DNA from: an uncultured Chloroflexota bacterium
GTDB lineage: Bacteria; Chloroflexota; Limnocylindria; Limnocylindrales; Limnocylindraceae
Assembly: GCA_903944295.1 (NCBI GenBank)
Contig: CAJARA010000005.1
Coordinates: forward strand, 1-8,797
Length of the DNA: 8,797 bases
Reading direction: 5' to 3'
In this document: piece by piece, positions 1 to 6,528 of the stretch
Numbering within the stretch: position 1 is the first letter of the stretch
Layout: every line of letters begins with the position of its first letter
Position numbers and translations under genes: made by a program
Notes under the pieces: model-generated
Database searches by the model: none
Told to the model about the DNA's origin: nothing
The model's input: the letters and a program-made list of their open reading frames with translations, nothing else

Positions 1-414
1 CGCGATGCAACAGCTGCTGGCGCGCTGCATAGCCGAGAAGAGATTGAGGCGGTGGCGCTCGGTGAAGCGGAGGGCCCTGAAGGTGCAGCGCTACCAGAAC
101 AGATCCGCAGCCTGATTGACCGTGAGTTAGGTCCCGACGTTGCTGCACTCCTCCAGCCAACGATCACCCTGACACAGCAGCGCAGCAGTTGGAGGCTCGC
201 GCGTCAGGGGGTATCAGTTGCCGACATGACCATTGACCAGGTTGCAGTTGGTGGGGCGAGTTGGTGCGAACTCGAGATTGAGTTTCTCTCTTCACTCAGT
301 GATGATGAGGTTCAGCGCCTTTCGCGAGAGCTACACAGCGCGCTACAGAGCAACCCGCAGATCTCCATCAGCACGGAGTCAAAAGGGGAACGCGCGCGCC
401 GCTTATCGCTGTGA
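1..414 (+). CDS. CYTH-domain protein, probable triphosphatase (C-terminal part, 5' truncated)
   Basis: The reading frame is open from the first base, so the gene starts outside the window; the GTG at 52 is probably internal. The visible 137 residues look like the C-terminal half of a CYTH (triphosphate tunnel) domain. There is an Arg-containing strand (TQQRSSWRLA), then a strand with Asp (VADMTIDQV, Asp codon at 235), then the acidic strand CELEIEF (Glu codons at 268, 274 and 280). A helix follows, and a final ESKGERARRL segment carries a Lys (codon at 382). In the family these Arg, Asp, Glu-x-Glu and Lys positions bind triphosphate and metal, and members hydrolyse inorganic or organic triphosphates in the cytosol. 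The N-terminal ExExK signature would lie off the window. In many relatives a CHAD domain follows the CYTH domain, but here the protein stops straight after it. The gene converges on ppx with a 12-base overlap, which fits a polyphosphate-related role. The family call is by eye; the exact substrate is unknown. Confidence 0.72.
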   Translation, partial: RDATAAGALHSREEIEAVALGEAEGPEGAALPEQIRSLIDRELGPDVAALLQPTITLTQQRSSWRLARQGVSVADMTIDQVAVGGASWCELEIEFLSSLSDDEVQRLSRELHSALQSNPQISISTESKGERARRLSL

Positions 415-1428
415 GGTAACGAGCGAGCTAAGCGAGTTGCGCCAGTCTGAGCCGGCGAGTGCTTCAGCGATAATCACACCTTCGCGGATGCCACCGCGAT
501 CAACGGAAAGGTCGGTCACCTCCGTGTGTTGCAGGAGCGCTTCAAGTATCGCGAGTCCAGCGGGGAGGAGCCGCGCGCGCCGCTCTGAGAGGGCGAAGCT
601 CGCAGAGATCTCCGCGGAGGTGAGCGAGGCGAGGCGCTCCCCCATCAACGTCAGGTCATCTGGACGAACTGCGTGCGTCAACAGTGTTGAGGGGACGAGT
701 TTGAGGAGTCGAGTTGCCGTCCCACCAACAAGGACGAGGCGTCGCGCCTCCGTTGCAGGGAGCGAGGAGAAAGCATCATGTGCGTACTCGCGAAGCTCAC
801 GCCACTCGCGCAGTTTCGGTGGATCGCTATAGCCAACGCGCGTCATCAGTCGCGCCGATCCAATTGAGAAGCCGTGCGCCTCTGGCTTCTTCTGTGGGGA
901 GAGGCTGACGATCTCCGTGGACCCACCGCCAATGTCTCCTACAAGGAGCGGCGTTGAGCGATCGTGCGGATGAATCAGACCGAGAACGGTAAGTAGCCCC
1001 TCCTCCTCATGGGAGAGGACGACCGGCTCTATCCCCACTCTCTCACGTAAGGCTTTGAGCACCTCGTTCCGATCCTTCGCGCGACGCAACGGTTCAGTTG
1101 CCACAACGGAGAGTGAGTGCGCGCCAAGCCGTAGCGCGCGAATGTGAAAGCGCTCAAGTGCATCTGCAACGTCGCTGCTCCCCTTGCCCCCAATCTCTTG
1201 GCGCCGCTCAACAAGGCGGCCGAGATCGGATGGGATCGACTCGTCTGTCAGCGGGCTGAGCCGAACTCCGTCGGTGACAGCAACGAGGAGGTGGATGGAG
1301 TTTGAGCCAATATCAGCCACCGCCCCAATACGCGGCTCCGTGGCGTTAACCGCGCGTTGACCTGCGCCACCACGGCGTGCGGGGGTCTTCCGTGGTGTGG
1401 CCTGAGAGTCGCTGCGCTTCACCCTCAC
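403..1428 (-). CDS. ppx: Exopolyphosphatase, Ppx/GppA family
   Basis: Predicted cytosolic enzyme of the ASKHA fold that removes terminal phosphate from polyphosphate and/or pppGpp. Of 341 residues, the fold starts near 33. The phosphate-1 motif ADIGSNSIHLLV is at 38-49, an acidic EEE stretch typical of the catalytic region at 141-143, and the phosphate-2 motif GDIGGGSTEIV at 164-174. GSARLMTRVG is at 190-199, VGGTATRLLKL at 234-244 and GGIREGVI at 312-319. The length matches short two-domain Ppx proteins such as mycobacterial Ppx1; there is no C-terminal HD-type domain as in long GppA/Ppx. A basic 33-residue tail precedes the fold. The start is uncertain: the longest reading begins at GTG 1428, but an AGGA at 1433-1430 lies only one base away from it. 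That AGGA is well placed (7 bases) for the GTG at 1422. The gene is divergent from phoU, consistent with shared phosphate control. Ppx versus GppA activity cannot be separated here. Confidence 0.93.
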   Translation of the reverse strand: MRVKRSDSQATPRKTPARRGGAGQRAVNATEPRIGAVADIGSNSIHLLVAVTDGVRLSPLTDESIPSDLGRLVERRQEIGGKGSSDVADALERFHIRALRLGAHSLSVVATEPLRRAKDRNEVLKALRERVGIEPVVLSHEEEGLLTVLGLIHPHDRSTPLLVGDIGGGSTEIVSLSPQKKPEAHGFSIGSARLMTRVGYSDPPKLREWRELREYAHDAFSSLPATEARRLVLVGGTATRLLKLVPSTLLTHAVRPDDLTLMGERLASLTSAEISASFALSERRARLLPAGLAILEALLQHTEVTDLSVDRGGIREGVIIAEALAGSDWRNSLSSLVTSQR

Positions 1429-1460
1429 ATCCTAGCGGCGCGCTACGATACGACCAACGT

Positions 1461-1474
1461 TCAGGGTCACCTGA
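1461..1474. promoter_or_regulatory. 14-base inverted repeat in the divergent ppx/phoU spacer
   Basis: A perfect 5-base inverted repeat, TCAGG-GTCA-CCTGA, lies in the 56-base spacer between the ppx and phoU starts and touches the first base of the phoU ribosome binding site. It could be an operator serving both genes, or a small mRNA hairpin next to the phoU Shine-Dalgarno. The only promoter-like hexamer nearby is TACGAT at 1444-1449, with no well-placed -35 element. The arms are short, so chance is a real possibility. Confidence 0.3.
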
Positions 1475-1479
1475 GGAGG
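1474..1479 (+). promoter_or_regulatory. Ribosome binding site of phoU
   Basis: AGGAGG lies 5 bases before the ATG at 1485. It fixes the phoU start there and argues against the longer in-frame reading from 1377, which would run 52 bases into the 5' end of ppx. Confidence 0.85.
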
Positions 1480-1484
1480 AGACG

Positions 1485-2237
1485 ATGGAAAACGAGAAGG
1501 AACCGGGTCGCGTAGAGAGCGAGATCAACGAGATCCTTGCGCGCGCGCCGAGCGGAGCCGCCGCAAACGCCGCCCCCCAGGGGGCGCGCGACTCACTTGA
1601 CCGTGAGCTGCGCCAGATCAAGGAGATCATTGTGCGCATGGGGAGCCTCGCCGAGGCGGCGATCCGTGACGCCCTGAAGGCGCTCACCACCCACGATGCC
1701 GATCTCGCACAGAAGATCATCGTCGGCGACCGACAGATCAATGCCATGCAGCATGAGGTGATCAGCGCCATCACTATGGCGATCGCCACGCAGAGCCCAG
1801 TTGCTCGCGACCTGCGCAACCTCCTGACCATGAATCACGTTGCGTACGAACTGGAGCGCATCGCCGACCATGCCTCGTCAGTGGCGAAGGTGGCGAAGCA
1901 ACTGGCACCAGAGGCAGCGCTGCAGCGCTACCTGCACCTCCCGGAGATCGGTGAGCTTGCCGCAGCCCAGCTCCACGGCGTACTCCTGGCGCTCGTTGAC
2001 GCGGACGCAGTCCGCGCACGCGAGGTTGCCGTGAGCGATGACCAGATCGACGCGCTCTACCGACAGTCGTTCGATGAGTGCGTCGCCCTCATGGAGGCAG
2101 ATAAGGCGAATGTCGAGCGCGGTACGCGCCTCCTCTTCGCCGCGCACTACCTTGAGCGCATTGGCGACCGCACAACGAACATCGCCGAAGACATTGTCTA
2201 CCTCGTCTCTGGCGAGGTGGAAGACCTGAATCCGTGA
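1485..2237 (+). CDS. phoU: Phosphate signalling protein PhoU
   Basis: PhoU is a cytosolic two-repeat helical protein that links the Pst phosphate transporter to the phosphate sensor kinase and keeps the Pho response off when phosphate is plentiful. The 250-residue product shows both PhoU repeats. The first (about 37-140) contains LRQIKEIIVRMG, QSPVARDLR (103-111) and the metal-binding motif YELERIAD (121-128). The second (about 155-240) ends in YLERIGDRTTNIAED (222-236). The E/D-rich motifs bind metal in known structures. The start is set by a strong AGGAGG. About 35 residues precede the usual start of the fold: an acidic helix-like segment followed by an Ala/Pro/Gly linker, making this protein longer than the usual 215-235 residues. 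No pst genes are in the window. The sensor kinase encoded at 3447-4703 is the obvious candidate partner. The stop overlaps the start of the SixA-like gene. Confidence 0.95.
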   Translation: MENEKEPGRVESEINEILARAPSGAAANAAPQGARDSLDRELRQIKEIIVRMGSLAEAAIRDALKALTTHDADLAQKIIVGDRQINAMQHEVISAITMAIATQSPVARDLRNLLTMNHVAYELERIADHASSVAKVAKQLAPEAALQRYLHLPEIGELAAAQLHGVLLALVDADAVRAREVAVSDDQIDALYRQSFDECVALMEADKANVERGTRLLFAAHYLERIGDRTTNIAEDIVYLVSGEVEDLNP

Positions 2238-2752
2238 GCGCAGCGGAGACACAGAGCGCGGCGCGCACCCTCTACTTGGTCCGACACGCGGATGCTGGCG
2301 ACCCGTCTCAATGGATCGGTCCCGACGCTGAGCGGCCACTGAGCGGCAAAGGGGTTAAGCAGGCTGCACGGCTCGCCGCAACACTCCTCGCCGCCGAGAC
2401 GCGCTTTGATGCAATCCGCCACTCCCCTGCGCGCCGCTGTGTAGAAACAGCAACGGTGCTCTCCGCAGTGCTTGAAGTTCAAGCAGTGGCAGATGATCGA
2501 CTGGCGAACGGACCAACACTCTCTGACCTTGATCGGATGTTTGATCGAAAGGGGGTGCAGCGACTCGCACTGGTCGGCCATGAGCCGAGCCTCAGCAAGA
2601 TCGTCGCCGAACTCACTGGCACCTCTGGGATCGCCGTTGAGAAGGGTGCACTGATCAGGATTGACCTCCCGAACGGTGTTGCCGCTGGCGCAGGACGCCT
2701 GATCAGCATTGCGCCACCCTCGCTCCTCCGCGCACCGAAGGACGAGCGCTAG
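2234..2752 (+). CDS. sixA: SixA-like phosphohistidine phosphatase (histidine phosphatase superfamily)
   Basis: The 172-residue cytosolic protein has the histidine phosphatase catalytic core. LVRHADAG (15-22) carries Arg17 and the nucleophile His18. HSPARRCVETA (63-73) supplies the phosphate-binding Arg, and LVGHEPSL (113-120) holds the second catalytic His116. The small size and the EPSLS-type second motif fit the SixA branch, which removes phosphate from phosphohistidine on signalling or phosphotransferase proteins, rather than the larger phosphoglycerate mutases. Translation starts at GTG 2234 within the phoU stop (GTGA, 2234-2237), so the two are probably translationally coupled; no ATG occurs until deep in the domain. 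The product might act on the histidine kinase encoded nearby, but that is inference from position only. The gene ends at TAG inside CTAG 2749-2752, shared with the converging GDPD gene. Confidence 0.85.
   Translation: MSAAETQSAARTLYLVRHADAGDPSQWIGPDAERPLSGKGVKQAARLAATLLAAETRFDAIRHSPARRCVETATVLSAVLEVQAVADDRLANGPTLSDLDRMFDRKGVQRLALVGHEPSLSKIVAELTGTSGIAVEKGALIRIDLPNGVAAGAGRLISIAPPSLLRAPKDER
2749..2752. other. Shared CTAG: stop codons of two converging genes
   Basis: TAG at 2750-2752 ends the SixA-like gene on the plus strand. The complementary TAG (bases 2751-2749) ends the GDPD gene on the minus strand. There is no intergenic DNA and no room for a conventional terminator. A small inverted repeat, GCGCT-AG-AGCGC at 2746-2757, covers the site but has no T-run on either side. 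Confidence 0.9.
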
Positions 2753-3438
2753 AGCGCCTCTCCCTCTACACAGGCGGCGGTGAGTCCAGGATGCGCGAGG
2801 TGCTCCCGATCCGCGCGTGAGCGCAGCGTCCAGGTTGCAAGCTCAAGTCCCGCCTCGCTCACTTCGCGTGCGAGATCGGTCACGAGTAGCCCCTTCTCAA
2901 CGGAGAGGCCACTCACGCCAAGGTCGCGTGCCTGACCAACAAGTCCCGGCGTCGCCTGCTCCACATTCAGCCAGAATGGCCACTCCGGAGCACGCTCACG
3001 AATCTTCCGCAGGACGTCCACATCAAAACTGGAGAAAGTTACCCCCTCTGCACCCTCGCCGCGCAGTTCACGAATCAGAGAGAAGAGTTCATCGTGCGGT
3101 GCCTCCTTCACCTCAACGTTGAGTAAGAGCTCCGCGGGGAGTACGGCGAGCGCCTCGCGCAGCGACGGCACGCCAAGCGCACTCAGCGTCTCGCTGGAGA
3201 GCTCGCTGGCTGCACGCGGATCACCATATGTTCGCTGCAGCGTGACGTCGTGCAAGATACATGGCACGCCATCCGCTGAGAAGCGAACGTCAAACTCCAC
3301 GCCATCAAGACCTGATCCAGCAACCGCGGCCAACGCCGCAAGCGAATTCTCTTTGAGGTCGCCATGGAGCCCGCGATGTGCAAGGAGGGCGGGGCGACCG
3401 AGCTGATCAGCAGCACGACCGATCGGTGAGCGACGCAT
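2749..3438 (-). CDS. Glycerophosphodiester phosphodiesterase (GDPD family)
   Basis: Predicted metal-dependent hydrolase that splits glycerophosphodiesters into glycerol-3-phosphate and an alcohol, so recovering phosphate and carbon from lipid head groups. Of 229 residues, the TIM-barrel signatures are AHRG (20-23, catalytic His21), ENSLAAL (30-36), GVEFDV (46-51, metal ligands Glu48 and Asp50), and ILHD (61-64, second catalytic His63). LNVEVKE (106-112, metal and phosphate ligands Glu109 and Lys111) follows, then TFSSFD (134-139) and WTLRS (203-207). There is no signal peptide, so it should be cytosolic. The usual C-terminal G-I-x-T-D-x-P loop is not recognisable; the protein ends in HPGLTAACVEGEAL. 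The gene begins 8 bases after the kinase stop with no clear Shine-Dalgarno, so it probably depends on read-through from that operon. Placement after a Pho-type kinase fits phosphate scavenging. Confidence 0.9.
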   Translation of the reverse strand: MRRSPIGRAADQLGRPALLAHRGLHGDLKENSLAALAAVAGSGLDGVEFDVRFSADGVPCILHDVTLQRTYGDPRAASELSSETLSALGVPSLREALAVLPAELLLNVEVKEAPHDELFSLIRELRGEGAEGVTFSSFDVDVLRKIRERAPEWPFWLNVEQATPGLVGQARDLGVSGLSVEKGLLVTDLAREVSEAGLELATWTLRSRADREHLAHPGLTAACVEGEAL

Positions 3439-3446
3439 TCGCTTGA

Positions 3447-4703
3447 TCAGCGCGGTGGCAGACTTGCCGCAGCGCCACCCTTTGGTAGGAGGATGGTGAA
3501 GGTGGTCCCTACACCAATCGCAGAGTCCACTTCAATTGATCCACCGTGGCGCAGCACCGCGTGGCGAGCGATTGCAAGGCCGAGCCCTGTCCCCGCGCCA
3601 CCGACTGAAGCCTGCTCGCCAGCGATGCGTTCAACGGTATAGAAGCGTTCAAAGATGCGCGGGAGGTGGCGTCGCTCAATGCCGATACCCTGATCCGCGA
3701 TCTTGATTTCAATAGACGCGTTACCTGCGCCAACCGCTGGCATGGAGAGGTGAATCGTCACCACGCCCTCTGGCCGGCTGTACTTGACGCCGTTATGCAC
3801 AAGGTTTGCCAGAGCCTGGCGTAGTCGATCACGATCGCCCAGCACGATCCATGGCCCAGGGCCTTCGCTCTCAACGCGGATCGCTCCGCCATGCCGTGTC
3901 GCCACGGGGGCGAAGCGCGTTGCCACTTCGTTGGCGAGATCAAGCAGGTTCACCGGGGCGGAGCGGAGTGGAATCTCCCCCGCCTCGAGCGTGGCAAGAT
4001 CCAGCATCTCGTCGGCCATCTGCACGAGGTGCAGCACCTCCACCTCAATCTGGCTGGCGCGTTCGCGCGCGCCGCTCGCATCTCCCCGTTCGCCCGCTGT
4101 AGCAACGGATTCGGCGAGGAGCCGAATCGTGCTGAGCGGAGTGCGAAGTTCATGCGAAAGATTGTCAACAAACTCTGAGCGAATCTGTCGGAGGCGCATG
4201 ATCTCTGTGAGGTCGCGGAGGAGGATCCATACGCCATCATCGCCATCTGGCGCGGCGATCACCTGCACATGGCGCGTCTCATCTGAGTGTCCGGGGCGTA
4301 GGTCGCGCAGCGCAATCTCTCCACGCGCGATCACGCCGCCAAGGGCGACCTTTGCGAGCTCTTCCAGGCGGTGATCTACGGTCGCCTCAATCAGCGGACG
4401 GCCACGAAGGTCCTCAGGTTCGCGGGCGAGGATCTCAACGCTCGCGGCGCTAGCGGCACGAATGGTGAGGTCCGGGAGCACGCGAAGCACGGCGTCATCG
4501 GTGGCCTCAAGGAGTGCATCCAGGCGCTGCGCACGACGCTCAGCTCGCGCCGCCTCACGATCGGCACGCTCCTCTTCGCGATTCGCTCGTGATGCACTGT
4601 CGTCGCCCTCAGCCCGTCGCCTGCGAAGCCGTTGTGCAAGGAGGACCGCGACCGCTCCAAAGAGAAGGGCGAGGAGGAGTGTTGGACTAATCTCGCCGCT
4701 CAT
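3447..4703 (-). CDS. Membrane sensor histidine kinase, SenX3/PhoR-like
   Basis: The 418-residue kinase has one N-terminal membrane segment (about 8-23) followed by a basic RLRRRR stop. A strongly charged, coiled-coil-like stretch (about 31-65) comes next, then a PAS-like region (about 62-165). The catalytic core has the H-box FVDNLSHELRTPL (178-190, phosphorylated His184), N-box NLVHNGVKYS (300-309, Asn304), G1 box ADQGIGI (336-342, Asp337), F-box IFERFYTVER (350-359) and G2 box GTGLGLAIAR (371-380). It has no sizeable extracellular domain, as in SenX3 and PhoR kinases that sense phosphate through Pst/PhoU rather than by binding a ligand outside. The start ATG overlaps the proS stop (ATGA), with no strong Shine-Dalgarno, so translation is probably coupled to proS. 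The likely partner regulator lies beyond proS at 6529-7230, and phoU is close by. The phosphate role is inferred from architecture and neighbours. Confidence 0.92.
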   Translation of the reverse strand: MSGEISPTLLLALLFGAVAVLLAQRLRRRRAEGDDSASRANREEERADREAARAERRAQRLDALLEATDDAVLRVLPDLTIRAASAASVEILAREPEDLRGRPLIEATVDHRLEELAKVALGGVIARGEIALRDLRPGHSDETRHVQVIAAPDGDDGVWILLRDLTEIMRLRQIRSEFVDNLSHELRTPLSTIRLLAESVATAGERGDASGARERASQIEVEVLHLVQMADEMLDLATLEAGEIPLRSAPVNLLDLANEVATRFAPVATRHGGAIRVESEGPGPWIVLGDRDRLRQALANLVHNGVKYSRPEGVVTIHLSMPAVGAGNASIEIKIADQGIGIERRHLPRIFERFYTVERIAGEQASVGGAGTGLGLAIARHAVLRHGGSIEVDSAIGVGTTFTILLPKGGAAASLPPR

Positions 4704-6478
4704 CCCGCCGCTTGTCCGCCCTGATAGGTTGCTGGGAAGCCGCTGCTAACGAGATCCGCCTCAACCCGCTCCCGCTCGGCACGCTTCGCCGCGGTGATGC
4801 GCTCAAGGACCTCTGCAAGTGGAACAACACTGCGCTCACCGTCGGCGCGACGTGTGAGCTCGGCACCACCCGCATCAAGAGAGCGTGGCGAAATCGTAAT
4901 CGTCCACGGAGCGCCGAGTAGTTCGGCATCAGCGAACTTCACGCCAGGCGACTCAGTGCGGTCGTCAACCAGCAGTTCGAGCCCAGCGGTACTCGCCGCG
5001 CGCTCGAGCGACACGGCGGCCTCCTCCACGCGCGCATCCTTGTTTGCACCGAGGAGCGCGACCTGCGCGTCGAACGGTGCAACGACGGCTGGCCAGGCGA
5101 GGCCCTTCTCGTCGTGATACGCCTCAGCAATACAGGCGGCGGCGCGGCCAACCCCAATGCCATATGAGCCCATGACGATCGGGTGTGAGACACCAGCATC
5201 ATCTGCGTACTCTGCGCCGAGTGCGGCGCTGTAGCGGGTTCCAAGCTTGAAGATGTTGCCAACCTCAATCCCCTTCTCCAAGCGCACGGCACCGCCGCAA
5301 CCGAGACAGGCGTCGCCCGCCTTCGCTGATGCGAGGTCCACGATGTGATCTGGAGTGAAGTCGCGAGGGATGTTGACGTTCTTGACGTGGTAGCCCTCCT
5401 TGTTGGCGCCTGCAACAAGGTTCGCCGATGCGGCAACAAGTTCGTCAACTACAACAAGGGCACCCTTCGCGCCGATCGGTGATGCGTAGCCTGGCACCAT
5501 CCCCACCGCGCGGATCTCCTCTTCACGCGCTGGGCGCAGGTCGCGAGCACCGATCGCATTGGTCAGCTTCGTCTCCTCAACGTCGTCGTCGCCGCGCACG
5601 ATCGCAACGATCAGCCGAGCATCGCGATCGGCGAAGAAGACCGCCTTTGCGGTGCGCTCGGGCCCAACGCCGAGCTGCTTCGCAAGCGCCTCAATCGTTG
5701 GGGCGTTCGGCGTCTTCACCTCCTCCAACGGAAGTGGCGCCTCGCTCACAGGGGTCGCCCTGCGCACGCGAGCAACCTGACGGTTTGATGCGGTGTTGCA
5801 GGTGTCGCAGATCACGAGGGTGTCTTCGCCGTACTCGCTGAAGGCCATGAACTCATGCGCCTGCGAGCCGCCCATCATCCCCACGTCACTCGCAACGGCG
5901 ATCGTCTTCAGGCCGAGCCGCGCAAAGATGCGCGTGTAGGCGTGGTAGTAGAGCTTGTACGAGTGATCGAGCCCCGCCTCATCACGGTCGGCTGAATAGG
6001 CGTCTTTCATGGTGAACTCACGCACGCGAATCAGACCGCCGCGCGAACGTGGCTCGTCGCGCCACTTCGTCTGGAAGTGGTACATCTGCTGCGGCAACTG
6101 TCGCCACGAGCTGATCAACTTGCGGAGGAGATCGGTCACCACCTCTTCATGCGTCATTGCAAGGACCATGTCGCGTCCACCACGATCCTGGAATCGCCCC
6201 ATCTCGGGTCCGATCTGGTCGTAACGGCCCGTCTCGCGCCAGAGGTCGGCTGGATGCACCACCGGCATCAGCATCTCTTGGGCGCCGATCGCGTTCATCT
6301 CCTCCCGAATCACCTGGGTGACGTGCATATTGACGCGCATCCCGAGCGGCAGGAGGGAGTAGATCCCCGCGCCGAGCGGCCGAATGTAGCCGGCGCGCAG
6401 CAGGAGGCGATGCGATGGCATCTCCGCGTCGGCGGGGTCCTCGCGCAGCGTCGTGAAGAAGAGCGATCCGATCCTCAT
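4700..6478 (-). CDS. proS: Prolyl-tRNA synthetase, bacterial type with editing insertion
   Basis: ProS charges tRNA-Pro with proline in the cytosol. The 592-residue protein is full length for the bacterial (type I) form. The class II core shows GAGIYSLLPLGMRV (36-49), MTHEE (108-112), motif 2 FQTKWRDEPRSRGGLIR (135-151) with REFTMKDAYS following, and motif 3 GSYGIGVGR (437-445). Between motifs 2 and 3 lies the YbaK-like insertion (about 225-405), which in this family clears mischarged Ala-tRNA-Pro. It is bracketed by CDTC (224-227) and CLGC (391-394), two Cys pairs placed as for a zinc site. The anticodon-binding domain fills about 465-565, and a short tail (LVSSGFPATYQGGQAAG) carries the frame to the kinase start. 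ATG 6478 has AGGA at 6489-6486, spaced 7 bases. Its stop overlaps the kinase ATG. Its position between a response regulator and a kinase is unusual. Confidence 0.97.
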   Translation of the reverse strand: MRIGSLFFTTLREDPADAEMPSHRLLLRAGYIRPLGAGIYSLLPLGMRVNMHVTQVIREEMNAIGAQEMLMPVVHPADLWRETGRYDQIGPEMGRFQDRGGRDMVLAMTHEEVVTDLLRKLISSWRQLPQQMYHFQTKWRDEPRSRGGLIRVREFTMKDAYSADRDEAGLDHSYKLYYHAYTRIFARLGLKTIAVASDVGMMGGSQAHEFMAFSEYGEDTLVICDTCNTASNRQVARVRRATPVSEAPLPLEEVKTPNAPTIEALAKQLGVGPERTAKAVFFADRDARLIVAIVRGDDDVEETKLTNAIGARDLRPAREEEIRAVGMVPGYASPIGAKGALVVVDELVAASANLVAGANKEGYHVKNVNIPRDFTPDHIVDLASAKAGDACLGCGGAVRLEKGIEVGNIFKLGTRYSAALGAEYADDAGVSHPIVMGSYGIGVGRAAACIAEAYHDEKGLAWPAVVAPFDAQVALLGANKDARVEEAAVSLERAASTAGLELLVDDRTESPGVKFADAELLGAPWTITISPRSLDAGGAELTRRADGERSVVPLAEVLERITAAKRAERERVEADLVSSGFPATYQGGQAAG

Positions 6479-6485
6479 GGGTGAA

Positions 6486-6489
6486 TCCT
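6486..6489 (-). promoter_or_regulatory. Ribosome binding site of proS
   Basis: AGGA (within TAGGAT read on the minus strand) sits 7 bases before the proS ATG at 6478. The surrounding 50-base gap between the response regulator and proS holds no promoter I can support, only a weak 5-base hairpin at 6500-6514 without a T-run. Confidence 0.65.
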
Positions 6490-6528
6490 ACCCGCGCCGC
6501 GCCCCTGGCGGGCGATCAAGGCTGCTGC

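Noticed and set aside
233..832. Plus-strand open frame running from the CYTH gene through the end of ppx
   Set aside because: It is out of frame with the CYTH motifs and antisense to ppx, with a low-complexity Ser/Arg-rich product.
1458..1476. Possible PHO box around GTTCAGGGTCACC, and a similar GTTCACACT ahead of the response regulator
   Set aside because: Neither shows the second GTTCA-type unit at an 11-base period, so the match is only to a half-site.
1377..1484. Longer PhoU reading beginning upstream at 1377
   Set aside because: It would overlap the 5' end of ppx, and the extra residues have no family resemblance. A strong AGGAGG precedes the ATG at 1485.
3784..4374. Long plus-strand open frame of 196 codons inside the kinase gene
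   Set aside because: It is antisense to well-conserved kinase motifs, and its Ser/Arg-rich translation is what the opposite strand of a GC-rich gene produces.
6500..6514. Hairpin CGCCC-CTGGC-GGGCG between the response regulator and proS as a terminator
   Set aside because: The stem is only 5 bases and there is no T-run on either side. In a GC-rich spacer this is expected by chance.
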